Source: Phytophthora sp. 'mugwort'
Lineage: Eukaryota; Oomycota; Peronosporomycetes; Peronosporales; Peronosporaceae
DNA: 64,000 nucleotides
NCBI GenBank assembly: GCA_033558025.1
Contig: JAUCEF010000013.1
Coordinates: 2,163,001-2,227,000 of the forward strand
Direction: 5' to 3'
Shown here: piece by piece, positions 44,762-57,365 of the stretch
How positions within the stretch are numbered: the stretch's first letter is position 1
Layout: each line of letters opens with the position of its first letter
Program-made: the position numbers and the translations under genes
The notes under the pieces: generated by a model
What the model saw: the letters and a program-made list of their open reading frames with translations, nothing else
The model's database searches: none
What the model was told of the DNA's origin: nothing

Positions 44762-46664
44762 GGCTGTCGCTTAATTCTCGGCAGTCTTCAAATGTGGAAG
44801 GCTCGAAAGATCCACTTGCCGACTCTGTGGGGAAAGGAAAGTGAGACTGGCGATCCGGTGGCGTCGGTGAGTTCGCTCTCTCTCCCTTGTCGCTTTACCC
44901 AGGGGTCAAAAGATTCGTTTTTGGAACGAGCCAATCACTGACGCGAATTGGTGGGCGCTCCCCATCTCTAAACCCGTTTTTTGCCCCTTTGACAATAATT
45001 TGTGACTCGGGTCAAGTTGCCGCGGCTATTAGTGGTATGGTGAGAAACTTGGCACAGCTGGAGTTGAGAGAGAGCCCAGTGGCAAATAACTCTGCCGTGT
45101 GCGCGGGACACTGAGGCCCGCGCAGCTGGGATAAATAATTTAGTAGTGGGTCTCTGGGCCAGATGGCACGAGTTTGAGGCGATCCACACATTTTGATTTT
45201 TGCGCCGGGTATCGCATATGTTTGTGTGAGCAAGTGGGGTGGAATGGAAGGGCAAAGGTGAAGGATACATGTACTGTATAACACATTTTATGCTCGTTTT
45301 TCCCCCGTGGACAGTCGCGTTGTGCACAGCGCAGCTCCACACTTAAACCGTGCGATATCCACACATCGTCTGCAGTGTCGTTTGGAGGCAAATTATTCAC
45401 TGCTGTTCAAGACGGGACTGCGTCCGCGTTCTCGCGCTGAAACAAAGGTTAAGCGATTTGCTACAAAATTGGCCATACCCGCATATAATTATTCTACGAA
45501 TCCGTCCACCGATCTCCGTGTTCGGTGGTCTACGGCTTGTGTTTTATGCCGCAGTGGTTTTCGCCGTTAATTTGGGTGTGGCTCGAAACCTCCGCACACC
45601 GTATGATCAGAGGGCAAATCTAGTTATACAAACGCCTATTGTTTTACCACTGCTAGAAGCAAACACAGAGCACCACTTTGCTATACATTATCAGTCGGCG
45701 CGGCAGAGTACTTGTGGCTGTACAAGTCAGAGAACGCAAGCAAGTTCGCTATCTATGTTAACTACTTACTTCATAATTCACATAAATCTGGGTGGGTAAT
45801 TAAGAGCGCAAGTAGAGGATGCAGTCCTGGAGTTTAATACAGTACAACTGTATTTTCACGCATCCGCAAACGCAACTTCACTAACGGATACAGCATCAGA
45901 AGTCATGCTTATCCGATTGCATCTGGCAATATTCGGAAAACCCAATACAAATGCGAAGGTGACAACTATCGCTTTGGCCACATAAAACTTAGAAGTCAAC
46001 GTCTTCAATAGGAGCGAGCGTTCCGGTTTGTATGATGAAGGGATACGAGAGATACGTGACGTATTTCTCATTTCCCTCCTGCCCTTCGACGTGTCCAGCT
46101 CATCGTTGAACGGCCAAACGTTCTGAACCGCTCCACCGCTGAATCCTGGCATAATATCCGCCGCCCCACCGTTAATCACCCCTTCAGCGCTGACGCGCGT
46201 GTATCGGCATCACGACTCCCTTAGAAGTGGATTTTGTTGTCGAGTGCAGTCATCACGCGGCGCTTGTCCGAGTAGCCGAAGCTGACGCCATCCAGGATCA
46301 TCACGCATGCCCCGACACCGCTGGAACAGTACGTGAACATTTCGTGTTGTCGACACCGCCATAACACCGTATGCTCGAAAGGGTGACTCGCATACTGATG
46401 TGATCACCTGGTTCGTGGATTCCGTCGCTTCCGTGAAGAAGCCGATAGCGGATCTCGAACGGTGGTGCCCAAAATAGGTCTCTGCCAGGTCAGGTCAGAG
46501 TAGGTCACGTCGTAACACACGACATGCAATTCCCATGTGGTGTGCATGGTGAAAGAAGCTGCAAGTTGGATAACAATGCCGGCCTAATAGCGCTGGTCAA
46601 CAGGTATATCCGTTTCAAAACGACAAACGACTTCCGGAACGACGGTTAGGACGGCTAACCTGTA
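44762..46664. other. H+-ATPase 5' flank and gene-poor DNA
   Basis: The first few hundred bases are the promoter side of the H+-ATPase, with a CCAAT and its inverse ATTGG 19 bp apart (about 44930-44955). The remainder has only short frames. A minus-strand frame at 46179-45856 ends in a hydrophobic stretch but no domain is recognised. No transposon or effector gene could be supported. Confidence 0.5.
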
Positions 46665-46796
46665 TTGGACGGTAAGGCGAAGAAACTAGCAAATGCAATG
46701 CATCGTCGCTTACGTTCAGCAGGACAGCGACGATTGCGTACGACAAACCAGAGCTACCAAATCAGCGATGAATCCTCGACGAATCCGATGCGCGAC

Positions 46797-46862
46797 GCTG
46801 ACACTGGTAATGCATCCATATTTGCCCAAGCTGACACTGGTAATGCACGCATATTTGCCCCG
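46797..46862 (+). repeat. Two-copy 33-bp tandem repeat
   Basis: The unit starting GCTGACACTGGTAATGCA occurs twice in direct contact (46797-46829 and 46830-46862) with a few base differences. The length is a multiple of three, and in an open frame that runs 46665-46889 it encodes ADTGNASIFAQ then ADTGNARIFAP. Whether this frame is a gene is unknown. Confidence 0.75.
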
Positions 46863-47026
46863 ATCTGGTCAACATGTTACTTTTGCTGATATTTTTTGTC
46901 TAAAAGGGTAGCTGGGCCATCGCTGTCGGCTACAAGAGGTGTTGATGAGCCAATTGCTGAAGGGGATCACAAAGCAGTTGTAGCGATTGATGGACGTGTT
47001 GGTCCAGGGGTGCTACAAGAGAGAGT

Positions 47027-48590
47027 ATGGCGTTTTTATTGAACCCTTTGAGTAGTGACGACGAAGCAGATCCTGTATCCGGCGATACTACTATACATTT
47101 GACGATTGAGAGTGCTGAGCAAACTTTTAATGATGATTACGAGTTTGGATTTGGAGACGACATTGATGCAGATCGGGAATTTAGGGCTGACAAGCCCAGC
47201 ACTAGCCTAATAACTGTTGTTGGTATTGTTGTAGGTGACGGTGATGACGAAGGCATTGTCAGCGGGCGCCGCACAGGTCGTACTACTCGTTGGATTGCTG
47301 ACTACAAGTACACCCGATCTAATAAGTCTTTGGTGAAGCTATCATACTGGTGCAGCTCATATCGCAGTAAAAATTAAAAATTGCGCCGACAGGTGCGATT
47401 TTCGTTTAAACTTATCATGCTGCACGAATTTCGTTCCCACACACGTGTGGCCTTTTCGCGATATCAAGCAGCTCCGACCATCCGAGCACGACAACAGATG
47501 TAACAGAAGCAATGAAACGTGAGGTTGATTGCCTAGCCGTAGCAACATTTGCGATCCGAACTGAAATTTGGGAACTAGTTCGAGCCAAATTCTACGGCAA
47601 CACAGATTAAAACCGATCTCTCAAAGGGCTTATCGCGGACGAAACTTCTTCTGCGAGTTAATCGGGCAAAAGCTGAGGCATTCGGAGGGTCCGTGGACGG
47701 CCAAATCGAGTCACCACCCTCGTCTCTAATCCTCAGTGTCTGCGGAACTGCTACAGACACTCCATTTTGCTTTTCAACCATGCCTATTACGATCGTGCCT
47801 CCAAACCCACGGGAACGCTTGCTCGGTTGGGCGCATCCCGTTCTTTTGAACATGTTGAAACAAAAGAAGACTTCGGTCTTTGTTGACGGCACATTCCGCA
47901 GCGTACCACCAAAGGTTAAACAGTATGTGATGTTCACGACCTACCATCGGCTGACCAAGGGGTACTATCCAGCAGCATTTGTGCTTTGTACTTCTAAGAA
48001 GTATGAAATGTACTTTCGCGCGATACAACACGTATTGGATGCTACGAGTTATGCTATGAATCCGGAGTTTATGTATTGCGATTTTGAAGCAGGGATGATT
48101 CGCTCTATTGGGGACCACTTCCTGACACTAAGACCATAGGATGCTTGTTCCATTTCAAGCAGGCCTGTCGAAGAAAAATGAAGAAGTAAAGGATTCCGGA
48201 GAACAAGCGCTCGATAACCCTGGAGTCTGGTGTTCTAGACATGCTTACTGTCATCCCGCAACATAAGGTAAAGAAGCAAGGTGTAGCGTGGGTCAAACGA
48301 AAGATCGCTTCGAATTGCGCTGCAGCCGGTTTGGCATATCGTTGGTGAAATGGGCTCAGTTTTGGTCGTATTTCGAAGGAATGTGGATTACGTTGTTCCC
48401 GCCTAGCCTTTGGAACGTTGAGCCCTACACAAAACAGATCATTAGTCGAACCAATAATCCAATCGAACGCTTCAACAGGGAGCTGAATGACGTCTTCAAC
48501 GGATCTCACCACAACTTACTAGACTTCGTCGCTGGTATCGGGAAAATGTCAAGGAAGTATGTAGCTTTAAGCCCGACGTAGAACTAGGGA
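47027..48590 (+). pseudogene. Mutator-like (MULE) transposase relic
   Basis: The first part (47027-47377) is an acidic N-terminus ending WIADYKYTR and YWCSSYRSKN, recalling the FLYWCH/WRKY-like finger of MULE proteins. Then EVDCLAVATFAIRTEIWELV and RAKFYG (about 47525-47605), and SVFVDGTFRSVPPKVKQYVM with the first Asp, YYPAAFVLCTSKKYEMYFRA and MYCDFEAGMIRSI with the second Asp (47870-48110). After a frame change come GCLFHFKQACRRKM and a late block WAQFWSYFEGMW, RTNNPIERFNRELN and FVAGIGKMSRKYV. At least two stops and two frameshifts break the gene. The flanking terminal repeats could not be found by eye. Confidence 0.85.
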
Positions 48591-48813
48591 GAAGCAAGAA
48601 CCCCGACGGCCTCCTATTGGACTACCTACACCTTTACACCTGTACACCTCCCTGATGAGACCTTTAGCTCAAGTGACGAAACAAAAGCAGACGATGCTGA
48701 TGATTCAAGTGAAGTTGAATGAAGCGTTTACATACGAAGTAGTCTACGCCGCGTAGGCAAGCAAAATCATGTCCAAGCTACCGGTCAACAACTCGAAAGT
48801 ATGAGCTGCGTGT

Positions 48814-49982
48814 TTAGGGAGATAGCAGACGCCGGATCATTAATTTGCCAATCAAGTAAAAGCGATTAGCGTTTTTATTAATAAAAGCCTCAGATTGTGG
48901 ATCAAACTGTGAAATATTCCCTCCAGCTAAGATGATTCGCTTCCTCCAAAAAGTTGGAAGGCCGTCTACCCTCCCAAAGAAACGGTGCCGTTCGTCCAGT
49001 AATGGAGCATCAGGATCGGGACAGTTCTCCAAGACTGAGTGGAGCTCCTTCAACGCATCTGCGTACTTTGTTTTTGCAACAGCGATTCTCGTTTGGGCAA
49101 ATGCAATACTAGAAGGATCACTTGGATCATATTCAACCATCGCCATTCCTTTGTGTGAGGCAAATGTATCCGCGACTTGTACTGCCACTGCTGTAAATTC
49201 GTCTTGTGCAGTTAGTGGATTGTGTTGAAGCGCACCAATTGAATTGAGCTATCGATGCTTGAAATGAAAGCATCTATCACATCAGACATGCTTCCTGAAT
49301 CGTACGCAATCTGAGCAAGAATTCGCTTTTCCTTCAAATCTGTAGCATGATATTTTACTCGTGCCTCCGACAGCTTGCCAACGAGTCCGATTACAATCGC
49401 GTTACCTTGCACAGCTTAAACATGGATGTTGGCTGGAATGGAGGCAGCTTTTACTGAGGCGAGATCGCTATCTTTCAGCGGTGCTGCGGCACTCGGTGGG
49501 TCCAAGCTTTCCATTCGAAGCTTCGGGACCTTAGCCTTCATTCGGATAGCTTTCACTTTCCGTTCGTCCAGATACCACTTGTACGAATCGATTTGACTCT
49601 TAGCTGGTTCGGTATATTGTCCATGCAACACTGAAATTATACGTCTGGTGTTGCCTTCATAAGACGACTGCGAGCGGCCTCATCCAGAAGAAGCCACGCC
49701 TTTGTCTAACAGCCATTGCTGTCGCTCGTATCACGATCACGTATTAAAATTCGCTTACGTACAGCAGCGTAGTCTTGGGCGTAAGGGTTGCCTTGAGCAT
49801 CAGCGTAGAGCCAAAAGGCTTCGTGCACTCTCATCGAAGCTAGTCTGTTGAAATTGTGCTGCCGCAGTTTGGAGTACCTTCAAGTGAAGATCTGGTATAA
49901 ATAACCTTTTGCAGCATACTGCGCTCTTCCAAGATCCTTTGTTCTTGGGAGAAAGCGGTGACATAGTTATACCACATAGCAT
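48814..49982 (-). pseudogene. Decayed protein gene of unknown family, four open blocks on one strand
   Basis: Reading downstream on the minus strand there are blocks at 49982-49800, 49631-49416, 49412-49212 and 49188-48814. The first starts MLCGITMSPLSPKNKGSWKS and continues past its stop in another frame as AFWLYADAQGNPYAQDYAAV; the third holds LVGKLSEARVKYHATDLKEK; the last is a clean-looking end with LLDERHRFFGRVDGLPTFWR and SQFDPQSEAFINKNANRFYL. The pieces abut and share composition, so one original gene of roughly 370 codons is likely. It lies directly beside the MULE relic and may be a retroelement or host-gene remnant; I cannot name it. Confidence 0.5.
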
Positions 49983-52870
49983 CAGTCATTCAGCGGCTTA
50001 ATTTAGCCAGAATCCTTGTGAGCGTCTGCTCAGCGTCTGCTCACAAGATCCTATCACGGTAGTGAGCAGACGCACCACTAGCCAGACGTGACTGGTAGCT
50101 TTGGTATTGATGAGCAAACGTAACATCGTTATAGTGTGAGCTGACGCAACAGTGGGGTGAGCTGACGCAACACTGTGGTGAGCATACGCAGCACCATGCG
50201 CATTGGAGTTGCCATGCACGACCCACGAAAAGTCTCGACAACCTGCCTGAATCGCGATCGAGCGTGGATCCAGTGGGCGGACACCCCCTAGTCAAACATA
50301 ACCCCTGAGGACCGACGCGAAGCCCACAGCATACAGCGCCTTTATCGTAATCGCAATCGATCGACGACTCGAGTGGTCGACCGCGATTAATCGTCGGCTG
50401 GCTCATCTTTAATCAGTGAACCCAGATTTAATACCATACGGGAGCCTCTTGTCCTTGGTTCTGTGCGTGACATACGTGTGACCTGAGCTGCCCTGACCTG
50501 TAAAAGAAGGTACCTCTCGAACGAGCCTCCTTTCTGGTCTGTGAGCTTGATAGTATAAGACTAGATGAACGCGTCGATCAGGTAGCCAAAAAAACCGTGT
50601 ACCGCGGCGCCTACCTTCTTGGCTAGCAAGATCCGCACATTTGCGATACGGCCCCACCACGTTGGGGATCTCGGTCAGAGTCGCGGCACGAGATCGCTTC
50701 GCGGCCACCGTTGGCATTGGAACTTTTTTCTTTTAGTATCATAGCCGACGTTGACACCACTTTAACTGCTGGTGTGGAACGAAGGGTGATTGCACGATGA
50801 TGTTGCCTCCCTTGTAGTTGATTGATGCGGTTAAACAACCTCTGAACCTATCATGATCCGTATGAAGGCAGATAGTACTTGAAACCAATTAATATACGTG
50901 AACCAGGCTTCAACAGCTGTTTCTGCCACTAGTCGATCGATTACCACCGGTTAAATCAACAGCGGCGTTGTTGGCACTGCTTCCATTCTTCACCGGTGAC
51001 GTCGATAATGCGCGTCCAAATCTGGTCACACGCTAGATCCGATTGTACTACCACAGCACTTCCACTCTGTGGAATAAATTTTACTTATCAGGCGCTACGA
51101 TTTCGGGTTTGATGAGCGCATCAACTGTGGACCCCGTGGGGGAGGCAATCTTTCGAGCTGGTCGCAGCTACTCCAGTGACATTGCTGGCATCTCCAGGTC
51201 CCGGTAGTTTCCAAGGATTCTGGATTGCCAATCGAGGTAACTGCAATGGTCTCAGGCTGGTTTCTGCGCTGAATTTTGCAGCACCATGAATGACCCCCCA
51301 GACACTAATTAACGATGCGGGGAGCTTTGTTACAAATTGGTACATGTATTTTGCCGAAAGGCAAAATACGAATTGCGCACAAGAAATAAACTGATTCGAA
51401 ACACGACGTTGTTGCATCCACTGCGCCAGGGGAGGGGAACATTTTCCCCCAGCAATTGTGTTTCGTTGCCTGACAAGTCAGTCGGAGGAGCAGTAGTGAT
51501 GCTCCGGGTCGAACACTCGTAATCGCCCCGAAAGTACGATCGCAACGTCGCTGAGACGGTGACACGGTCTTGGCGCAGAGTCAATCTTCCCGACATGTCT
51601 ATCGCCCCCACCTCAGCGTTGTCTGAATGATCCACTTGAAGTGGACCTGCTCCTCGTGAATTCCCGCGATTGACTGACGATTCCCACCGCAGCGGCTTCA
51701 TCGAGACGTAGATTCGGTTAGAGACCCAGAATGTTGTTAAAATGGGTCTCTCGTCGAAAAACTACACCTTGAGCGAGTCAACAAGCTGCTTTATTTAACC
51801 CTCTTGCGATGCTGAAGTTGAACGCAGTGTTGATGCTGAATTGAGAGCCCCCGCTTCGTCTATCGCTGTGGTTGTCCTTGACGCATTACCATGATAAAGT
51901 TGATCGTTGTCTATTCAAGGAGCGCGCGATAAATGCCGAGATGCACACGAGATGACAGCAGAGGCAATCAGTATCATAACATATTGAGAAAGCTTTTAAG
52001 CATCGATCCGGGACACGCAGGTGTGCTCGGATACGAAAATTGAAGACTCTGAGAATTGATAAGTGGGCAGGGTTTGGAATCAGTAATAAATATGAATAAT
52101 AGTCAATAAAATACGATAAATAATTATTGACAGCCGCGGGCACCCTTTGGAATCAGTAAATATATATACAATAATCGTCTACGAGAAATAATTTCTCATT
52201 TGGTGGATCAATAAATATTTTACGTCACCCAGTCTGGAAGTGTGTGCTGTCTATTAGCCACGACAAGATGGGAGAAATCGCAGCATACGCGTCTGCTTCG
52301 ACCTCAGCAGACGCTCAAGGCGCATTGACTGACGATGCTCCTCCATCGGCCACAGTGGAGTCTTCCAGAGGACAGAGCGGCCAGCAGGAATCGTGTGAAG
52401 ACGACATGAACAATGACCAAGAATAAGACAACTATCCAAGCAATAGTGACGAGTTCGATGATAGTGGGTCGATGGATTCTCGCCAGACTCTCAAGCCTTT
52501 GACGATGTGCATTTAATGCACGTGGGTGGTACATAATGTGAAACTACATGCATCGAATTGCGAGCGACGAAAAAGTATTATTGTCGCGGTGAGATGCGTC
52601 GAATTCTTTTGCACCGAGCTTGCGCCTGGAACGTATCCACCAATCTCCAGAACGAGGTCGCCAAGTCCACCACGACTTATCTCTGTTGAAGTATCGATGA
52701 TACAGTGTTCCCAAGAGTTGAGAACAAATGATCCAGTATTGAGTAGTGAAGACTAGAGTAGTTGCTTACTGCCAGTCATATCATCAGCGTATCCTAACTT
52801 AACTATAGTGCATATTTTAATACATTCTTCTTATCCGACATACTTTCTACCCGGTCAGTCTAATATCTCA
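49983..52870. other. Repeat-rich DNA without a recognised gene
   Basis: Contains the 21-bp repeat cluster at 50021-50194 and short open frames on both strands with no domain I recognise. A duplicated stretch starting TTTGGAATCAGTAA occurs at 52073 and 52146. Decayed transposon flank is the likeliest origin. Confidence 0.4.
50021..50194. repeat. Cluster of short direct repeats
   Basis: AGCGTCTGCTC is present twice in tandem at 50021-50042, and GTGAGCTGACGCAACA-type units of about 21 bp follow at 50136, 50157 and, more diverged, 50178 (GTGAGCATACGCAGCAC). The complement of the first unit (GAGCAGACGC) recurs at 50074. This looks like a decayed subterminal repeat set of a transposon. Confidence 0.65.
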
Positions 52871-55800
52871 ACAGGTTACAAGCCCAAGCCAAGCCTCATA
52901 CGGCGACTTCCGCACCCCGTCGGTGTCGAAAACTTTGACGTGTGGGAGGCCCGCGTGTGCGCAGCCATAGATGAAAATCACCTCAAGAAGAAGCCCGATC
53001 ACGATGGAGTCTCCGAGGAAGAAGCTGAAGAGAACGAAAGTGACACGTCTGACGCCGAACCGCAAGCTAGCTGAAAGCGCTGAAGCCGACTCCGACATCG
53101 AGGATTTTAAAGAGAGTGACGATAAACTCAAACCACCGTCTGAGTCTGACAAAGTCTCTGGGGCTTGACTCCGATACCCCTACCAAGGGCAAGAACTTGC
53201 ATGCCGTCGAACCATTCTACCGCCGCCACGGACCGCAAGCGGGTGTCAAAAAGAAGCTTCAACCTCTCAATCAGCGTCAGCAAAGCCAACAAGAAGCGAA
53301 GACGAATGCTTTTCTCGTGAAGACAATGAACAACGAGCACGTCCATTTGGTCAAGAATCTCACGACCTCCTTCGATATACACATTTTCTTCTACAGGAAG
53401 TATTAGGACACAGCCTTCCATAGCGATTCCTACTTCGTCCAGCACTACTTGATGGAGATTAAGTACGAGGAGGGTTCGTATCTCTCTGAGTTCCTCCTCG
53501 GATGGTGAACGCGATGAAAACCTCGGACGAAGCCACCGAATCGGTGATGATGGAAAGACAGAAGTCAATTTACTTGTCCCACTCGGTGCCTACGTCGTGG
53601 ACGAGTGAACCCACATCTGGTAGGGCATATGGAGTACATCTCGTATGAGGGGGGGGGGCAGACAATTGAAAACAAAGCCAGCGATCTCCAGACCGAAGGG
53701 TGCTATACGCTATTTAAAGGAACGCCAGACGACGGGATTCAAGAATGGATGCGCTCTAGCCGCTGCAGCTGCAACACCTGCATGCACAGCTCCAAGCCAG
53801 GTTACCAGAAATACTGCGATCGTCCATAGGTCCGCATGATCTGCATGTGCAGTGGCCTGCAAAAGGACTTACGAGACGGCCGTGTCGAAGCTCGATCGGT
53901 ACTCCCTGAGGACTTTGCATTTTACAAAATATAATCGAGGAGACCATCTGTGCCGCAATAACAGCAAGAACTGGAGCCATGTGCGCGATAATAACGACGA
54001 TCACGACAACGACGATCACGACAACCCCAACCGTCGCGACAAGCGGTGGTTCCTCCAAGCATAGCAATGATGGCTAGTACCGAGATCGACACCGAGCCAG
54101 AAATCGTCCACTTAACTCTGACTATGCCAACGAGAATGACGGAAACGGCAGCAACCGTAACGTATTACGACAGGAACGCCGCGATGTCGACCTGATTGCG
54201 GTTGCCACAATGACCAACCTTCCCGGTGGGCCTTACGGCTCAAACCAATTTTCCGCTGGACCTCACGTGGACTGTCGGCTCTGGATGTACGCGTCGCGTG
54301 ACGCACGGTCCCGGTGATTTACTGACATCTCCGCCAGCGGTGACTCAATCGTTGGTGAGAAGAACAATATGAAGGTACTGGAAGTGTTGAGCTGGAAGTC
54401 ATGGACTCCAAAGACAAGTTGAAGATTATGATGCGCAGAACGCACAGCAATTGCGCTTTAACCGTTGTCTGCCCCGGGCAGTAAGACATGATTTCCGCTT
54501 CAACTTGACCACAATAAATGCGCCATGCACACCGATCAGCGCGTCACCATCAAGCCACCAATTGCCTCACACGGATCTGTACCAGTTCTAAGCCAACCCT
54601 GTGGCGGCTTCAACGCCACTAATCACGTCCGGTAAACGCGGATCATTTCTGCTCTTGCAAAGCGTCTTGTACATTATAACGTTCGCATCTTGCATTACCT
54701 ATCTGGGGTCTAAGCCATTCACGGACTTGACGGACCTGCGCGGTAACGCTTACGACAAATTCATCTGGATTGCATGCATGTCAGCGAAGTCTCATCACCG
54801 TCCATTCAAATAGAATTGATGAAGGTGTCTCATCTCCGCTAGGAAAAAAACGCATAAGGACATCTATGCTCCTCCCCTGTGCCCTGACTTACTGGTTGGC
54901 GATACTTCTTAATCGTTTTCGAGGACTTCGCTCGACACACCTTTACCTACCCGATCAAGCTTGTAGTGACCTGAACGGATGCTACAAAACCCTTAGGAAG
55001 AAAGCCCTGAATAACTTTAAAAATGATGTTAGCGTTCTTAACTGCATATTGATGACGAAGAAAGTCCGAACGCTGCAGACCAACACCGCGATAGAATAGG
55101 AAAAGCTCTGTCGCCAGATCTCCAAAACGTATGGAATCCACGCACAGTTTACCGACGCGTACCGTTTTCAACAGAATGAAGTCATTGAACGTCGCATGAG
55201 TAAGTTACGGAGCGAGTTCGCGCTCTGTTGCTGGACAGCAATTATTCCCAAGCAGCTTTGGGCCGAGTATGTGTGTCACGTGAACGTACAGATCAATATG
55301 TCACCAAACGCCAATACTGGCGGACGTACATCGTATCAACTAAGGTACAGCCATAATCCACCCATGAACTACACCAAAGTGTTCGGATGCAGTGCATACG
55401 TCCAGATCACGCAGTAACAGCGGGAGCCCACGCACGGTTGTTAATGTATCTTGGCATACCAGATCACAAGAAGGGTATCGCTTGATGGACATCACAACAC
55501 ATGATATCGTGTACAGGCGTAATGTTGTCTTCAGGAGGACTAATTCCCCTACATCTGCGTCATCCCAACGCGAGCAGTCATACCATATTGCCCCGTCCGG
55601 ATCTCTGCATACCACGGACAACTGCTGCTGTTCCTTGGAATCAAAAACCAACTTTTCTCGCTCGGTACGCACTTTAGCAAAACAAAACTCACTACTCGTT
55701 TCGAACAGAATCAATGCCCGATTCTTATTTGACTCCTTCCCGTAAGCAATCCCACCTCGATGCAACGGAGATAAACCTTGCTTCTGCGGAAGACGACGTT

Positions 55801-56254
55801 CACGAACAATAACAACGCGAATATCTACTCTACACATTACTAGATATTCGGTATATCTACGAGCCCAATACATACCGAGAAGCTATGCGTTCTTCTAACG
55901 CGGATTTGTGAACAGGGCAGCTAAGCCAGAATACAAGCCCCTCGCGGACAACAATCCGCGGACGCTGGTACCCCTCCCAAAAAACGATAGATTATCATGA
56001 ATCGCTGGGTATATGTTGTCAAGTGTACCAATATTGGCCGCTTCAAAGCGCGACTAGCGATCAAAGCCTTCTTTCAGCAACACGGCTTTGATTACAATAT
56101 GATTCCCCCCCCTTTTTTTATCAGGATGGAAGTACTCAGACATCTCCTCACGATCGCGACCTTATTCGAAGTCGAGATTCACCAAACGAATTCCGAAGCG
56201 TCATGGTGTACCGCAGTACTTGTCAAAACATTTATTCTATATATGCGTGTTTAA
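52870..56254 (+). mobile_element. Ty1/copia-type retrotransposon relic (gag-protease-integrase-RT), multiply broken
   Basis: Domains appear in the copia order, in changing frames. Gag: FDVWEARVCAAIDENHLKKK (about 52935), EAKTNAFLVKTMNNEHVHLV (53300) and LMEIKYEEGSYLSEF (53450); a Cys knuckle remnant around LQKDLRDGRVEARSVLPEDF (53850). Protease region: PLDLTWTVGSGCTRRVTHGP (54245), where the usual DSG has become GSG. GAG-pre-integrase: HDFRFNLTTIN (54487). Integrase: KALNNFKNDVSVLNCILMTK (55002), then QISKTYGIHAQFTDAYRFQQ and NEVIERRMS, ending LWAEYVCHVNVQINMSPNAN and FGCSAYVQI (55258-55410), DHKKGYRLMDITTHDIVYRR (55460). Reverse transcriptase start: RFKARLAIKAFFQQHGFDYN (56040) and RMEVLRHLLTIATLFEVEIH. 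RNase H and the LTRs were not found. Confidence 0.85.
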
Positions 56255-57139
56255 AGACCACGAAGATCATTGGTCGACAAACACTCTCGTCGCGTTGTCG
56301 TGTGTGGTGTCCTACCTTTGTGTGTGTGTACTAGTGATGAGGCAAAAGCGCTCCTGAGCGCAATGGAGGAGGACAATGGGTGTTGTTACTATGCACAAAA
56401 CTTGACGACGAGACTGTAGCAGCGTGATCGAACTGCAAATGTCAGCATCCAGCATCTGCACTCGACCATGGAGCTAGCGCAACTGACCAAGTCATTGACG
56501 CTACGAAATTCGTCGCGACCTATGCGACCTGTGGCATGTAGCTCGTACAACGACCGGTGCGAGACGCCGCGTGACTTGGAGCCTTGTGTACACTAGATAC
56601 GTCAGCGGCTGGAGAACAAGCGATTCTACGTGCGGATTTGGGAGAACACCGTAAGAACAAACAAGACATAAGGACAAACAACCGTGCCACCGCATTTCTG
56701 GCGTGGCCAGTAAGCAGTTGAGGCTGCCTGTCCAATAGCACTCGCCTCCTGGTCTGGAGCGACAGTAATAGCCGTTCCTTCGGGATCGATGAAGAATGAC
56801 TCGTTTTTTAAAGCTGTCAGTGCTCACAGTAAATTTCTGCGTCCAAAATTAACCTGCTTTCATGATTAATCTAAGTCAGACTACTTTCTAAGCAATTAAT
56901 TTCAGCAGCTCGTAATTTGTCTGCGCACCAGTACTTAAACTTAGTATGACCTATTTCGAGTCGTCGTGGGGAAGGTGCTGTGATTAATTGGAACGAACAG
57001 AGACTACGCGCGATTTTGTGTGTTCATGTAGGTGGAAAGTGCAAGCAGTTTTTTCTTAAATGAGCATACTGTATTTTTAGTCCAATTTTTTCCTTTTGAC
57101 TCATTACTTTCTTTTGAGCTTTATTATATTAGCCGAACG

Positions 57140-57365
57140 CCGCCGCCTACGCGGCGGTGAGTTTAGTTTTGTTTTGGTCCTAGTAGGTAGGCCTGCCCAT
57201 GCGCAGCTGCAGTCCAGGCCGAGCGGGGGCGGCACCACTCGCGCCTCGTACAATCTGCAGGGGGACGGGCTAAACTTTCTGGAATGAAAGGACGCGGGAT
57301 AAAATTATATCCAGTTGTCAACTAATCATTTTATTTATATTTCTACCAATGGCCGCCTTCGGCGG
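57140..57365. repeat. GC-rich hairpins, possible transposon-end remnant
   Basis: Two strong stem-loops stand in otherwise AT-rich DNA: CCGCCGC-type arms around CTAC at 57140-57157, and CCGCC-TTC-GGCGG at 57353-57365, followed by a second GGCCGCC stretch at 57389. Such compact GC-rich palindromes are common near ends of oomycete repeats, but no element can be named. Confidence 0.4.

Noticed and set aside
45856..46179. Minus-strand ORF with a hydrophobic stretch, considered as a secreted effector
   Set aside because: The hydrophobic part is near the C-terminus, there is no signal peptide at the start and no RxLR or LFLAK motif.
46221..46310. Minus-strand piece ILDGVSFGYSDKR resembling an ABC-F start of an ATP-binding domain
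   Set aside because: Only about 30 residues, immediately followed by a stop, with no Walker A motif. Too short to call a pseudogene.
50010..50200. CRISPR-like array
   Set aside because: Repeats are adjacent or overlapping without unique spacers and the DNA is clearly eukaryotic.
52073..52200. TTTGGAATCAGTAA duplicate considered as an LTR of the copia relic
   Set aside because: The copies are only about 73 bp apart with diverging sequence and no partner beyond 56254, so they cannot be the two LTRs.
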